This document shows positions 63,234 through 64,000 of a DNA stretch of 64,000 nucleotides, piece by piece. Numbering within the stretch: the first letter of the stretch is position 1; each line of letters starts with the position of its first letter. The DNA is taken from positions 28,997-92,996 of the forward strand of contig JABXJT010000008.1 in assembly GCA_013375455.1 (NCBI GenBank), read 5' to 3'. Origin of the DNA: Candidatus Helarchaeota archaeon. GTDB taxonomy: Archaea; Asgardarchaeota; Lokiarchaeia; Helarchaeales; HEL-GB-A. The position numbers were made by a program, and so were the translations under genes. Below the pieces are notes generated by a model. The model was not told the DNA's origin and searched no databases. It saw only the letters and a program-made list of their open reading frames with translations.

Positions 63234-63302
63234 GGTGATTATGGTTGGATCGCGTTCTCTGTCATGGATAAAAAGACGAAGTTTATTCCTTCTTCTACAG
63301 CG
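63234..63302 (+). pseudogene. possible DDE-transposase fragment
   Basis: In frame, GDYGWIAFSVMDKKTKFIPS resembles the strand with the first catalytic Asp of archaeal DDE transposases (pattern W-I/V-F-x-V-I/M-D-x-K-T-R/K-F). It is only 23 codons long, no further domain or terminal repeats are seen, and chance similarity is possible. Confidence 0.3.
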
Positions 63303-63424
63303 ATCCCCATACACATACGAAAAATCACTCATTCTTTTAAATTAAAATTAACTCCACATATTAAGAGAATCAATTTTTATTTGTTGAGTTGTATTATTAA
63401 AAAACAATCTAACGGAGCCTAAAT

Positions 63425-64000
63425 ATGAGTTCAAAAGATACAAAACTGCCTCCATACGAACCTGAAAAGATTGAAAAAAAATGGCAAAAAAAATGGGCAG
63501 AAAAAAAAGTCTTCGAAGTTGAATTAGATCCAAAAAAGGAAAAGTACTATTGTTTGGAAATGTATCCTTATCCCTCGGCTACTTTACATATGGGGCATCT
63601 CCGAAATTATTCAATTGGGGATTGTTTTGCCCGGTACAAACGAATGCGAGGGTTTAATGTACTATATCCAATGGGATATGACAGTTTTGGCTTACCTGCT
63701 GAGAATGCTGCAATTCAACATAGCATTGATCCGGAGAAATGGACTGATGACAACATAACACAAATAAAAAGTCAGCAAAAACGGATTGGATTAAGTTACG
63801 ACTGGAGACGTGAAGTCTATAGTCATGATGAGAATTATTATAAATGGAATCAATGGATCTTCCTAAAAATTTTTGAAAAAGACTTGGCATATCGGGATAA
63901 TTCGTATGTTAATTGGTGCCCTTCGTGTAATACGGTCTTAGCAAATGAACAGGTAATCAATGGAAAGTGTTGGCGGTGTTCATCCATTGTTACTCAAAAA
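63425..64000 (+). CDS. leuS: leucyl-tRNA synthetase, bacterial type (3' part outside window)
   Basis: The frame opens at ATG 63425 and runs to the window end (192 codons). [20 protein letters not shown] holds the HIGH motif as [24 protein letters not shown] and [13 protein letters not shown] follow, then the zinc domain [20 protein letters not shown] and CWRCSSIV. These are the signatures of bacterial LeuRS and not of the archaeal/eukaryotic form (which lacks this PYPSxxLHxGHxRNY pattern). It charges tRNA-Leu; the editing domain lies beyond the edge. Confidence 0.93.
   Translation, partial: MSSKDTKLPPYEPEKIEKKWQKKWAEKKVFEVELDPKKEKYYCLEMYPYPSATLHMGHLRNYSIGDCFARYKRMRGFNVLYPMGYDSFGLPAENAAIQHSIDPEKWTDDNITQIKSQQKRIGLSYDWRREVYSHDENYYKWNQWIFLKIFEKDLAYRDNSYVNWCPSCNTVLANEQVINGKCWRCSSIVTQK

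Noticed and set aside
1..64000. tRNA and rRNA genes
   Set aside because: I looked for T-arm-like GGTTCRA patterns in intergenic DNA and for rRNA-like stretches and found none that fold as tRNA.

Overview
The window looks archaeal, and an Asgard (Lokiarchaeia-like) lineage is my best guess; this is inference because no rRNA or tRNA gene is present. Supporting signs: a short histone-fold gene, archaeal TATA-like promoters, GGTGA/GAGGTGA ribosome binding sites, an archaeal MinD-type ATPase, an archaemetzincin-like protein, stand-alone alpha subunits of ADP-forming acyl-CoA synthetase, several short zinc-ribbon proteins, a pirin, VapBC, and very large cell-surface proteins that carry one membrane helix and a small cytoplasmic winged-helix domain. 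The leucyl-tRNA synthetase at the right edge is of bacterial type, which points to an old gene transfer. Coding density is moderate, intergenic DNA is AT-rich, and decayed gene copies are unusually visible.

Layout. 1-3.9 kb: partial glycosyltransferase, methyltransferase, zinc-ribbon protein and a Cys-cluster protein. 4-6.5 kb: histone-fold gene, then an operon of an acyl-CoA synthetase alpha subunit and a coiled-coil/winged-helix protein. 7-10.1 kb: TPR protein, small protein and MinD-like ATPase in one operon, plus a zinc-ribbon gene. 10.2-14.7 kb: acyl-CoA ligase, a beta-propeller/M50-protease fusion and a papain-like protein, with remnants showing that the ligase/papain-like gene junction exists twice. 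14.9-21.1 kb: nitronate-monooxygenase-like enzyme, 7-TM protein, membrane-tethered TIM-barrel protein, VapBC with a likely operator, archaemetzincin-like protein and pirin. 21.2-33.3 kb: two giant membrane receptors, one with a cytoplasmic TIR domain followed by a winged helix, the other ending in a winged helix only; between them lies a winged-helix regulator/membrane-protein operon with a palindromic operator, and a decayed second copy of the regulator. 33.6-38.2 kb: unknown protein, radical SAM protein, membrane hydrolase and 4-TM protein. 38.4-44.4 kb: two nearly identical, translationally coupled beta-helix surface proteins built from a homogenised DNA repeat. 44.5-54.3 kb: two amidohydrolases whose 3' ends also occur as a fused pair of truncated copies, an LVIVD-repeat membrane protein, a CBM9-like surface protein, and an operon of enolase-superfamily enzyme, EamA transporter and D-aminoacylase beside an ACT-domain protein. 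54.4-57.1 kb: flavodoxin, two DUF998-like paralogues with a relic of a third, and a GC-rich structured intergenic region. 57.5-64 kb: argC/lysY-argD/lysJ pair, LURP-one-like protein with a nonsense codon in its zinc ribbon, second acyl-CoA synthetase alpha subunit, URO-D-family protein and partial leuS.

The most interesting part is 21.2-33.3 kb. The Toll-receptor-like topology (large repeated ectodomain, one membrane helix, TIR with the conserved Glu, then a winged helix), next to a second ectodomain-TM-winged-helix protein and a small regulator operon, suggests a surface-sensing or self-recognition system. That function is inference; the domain order is visible in the sequence.
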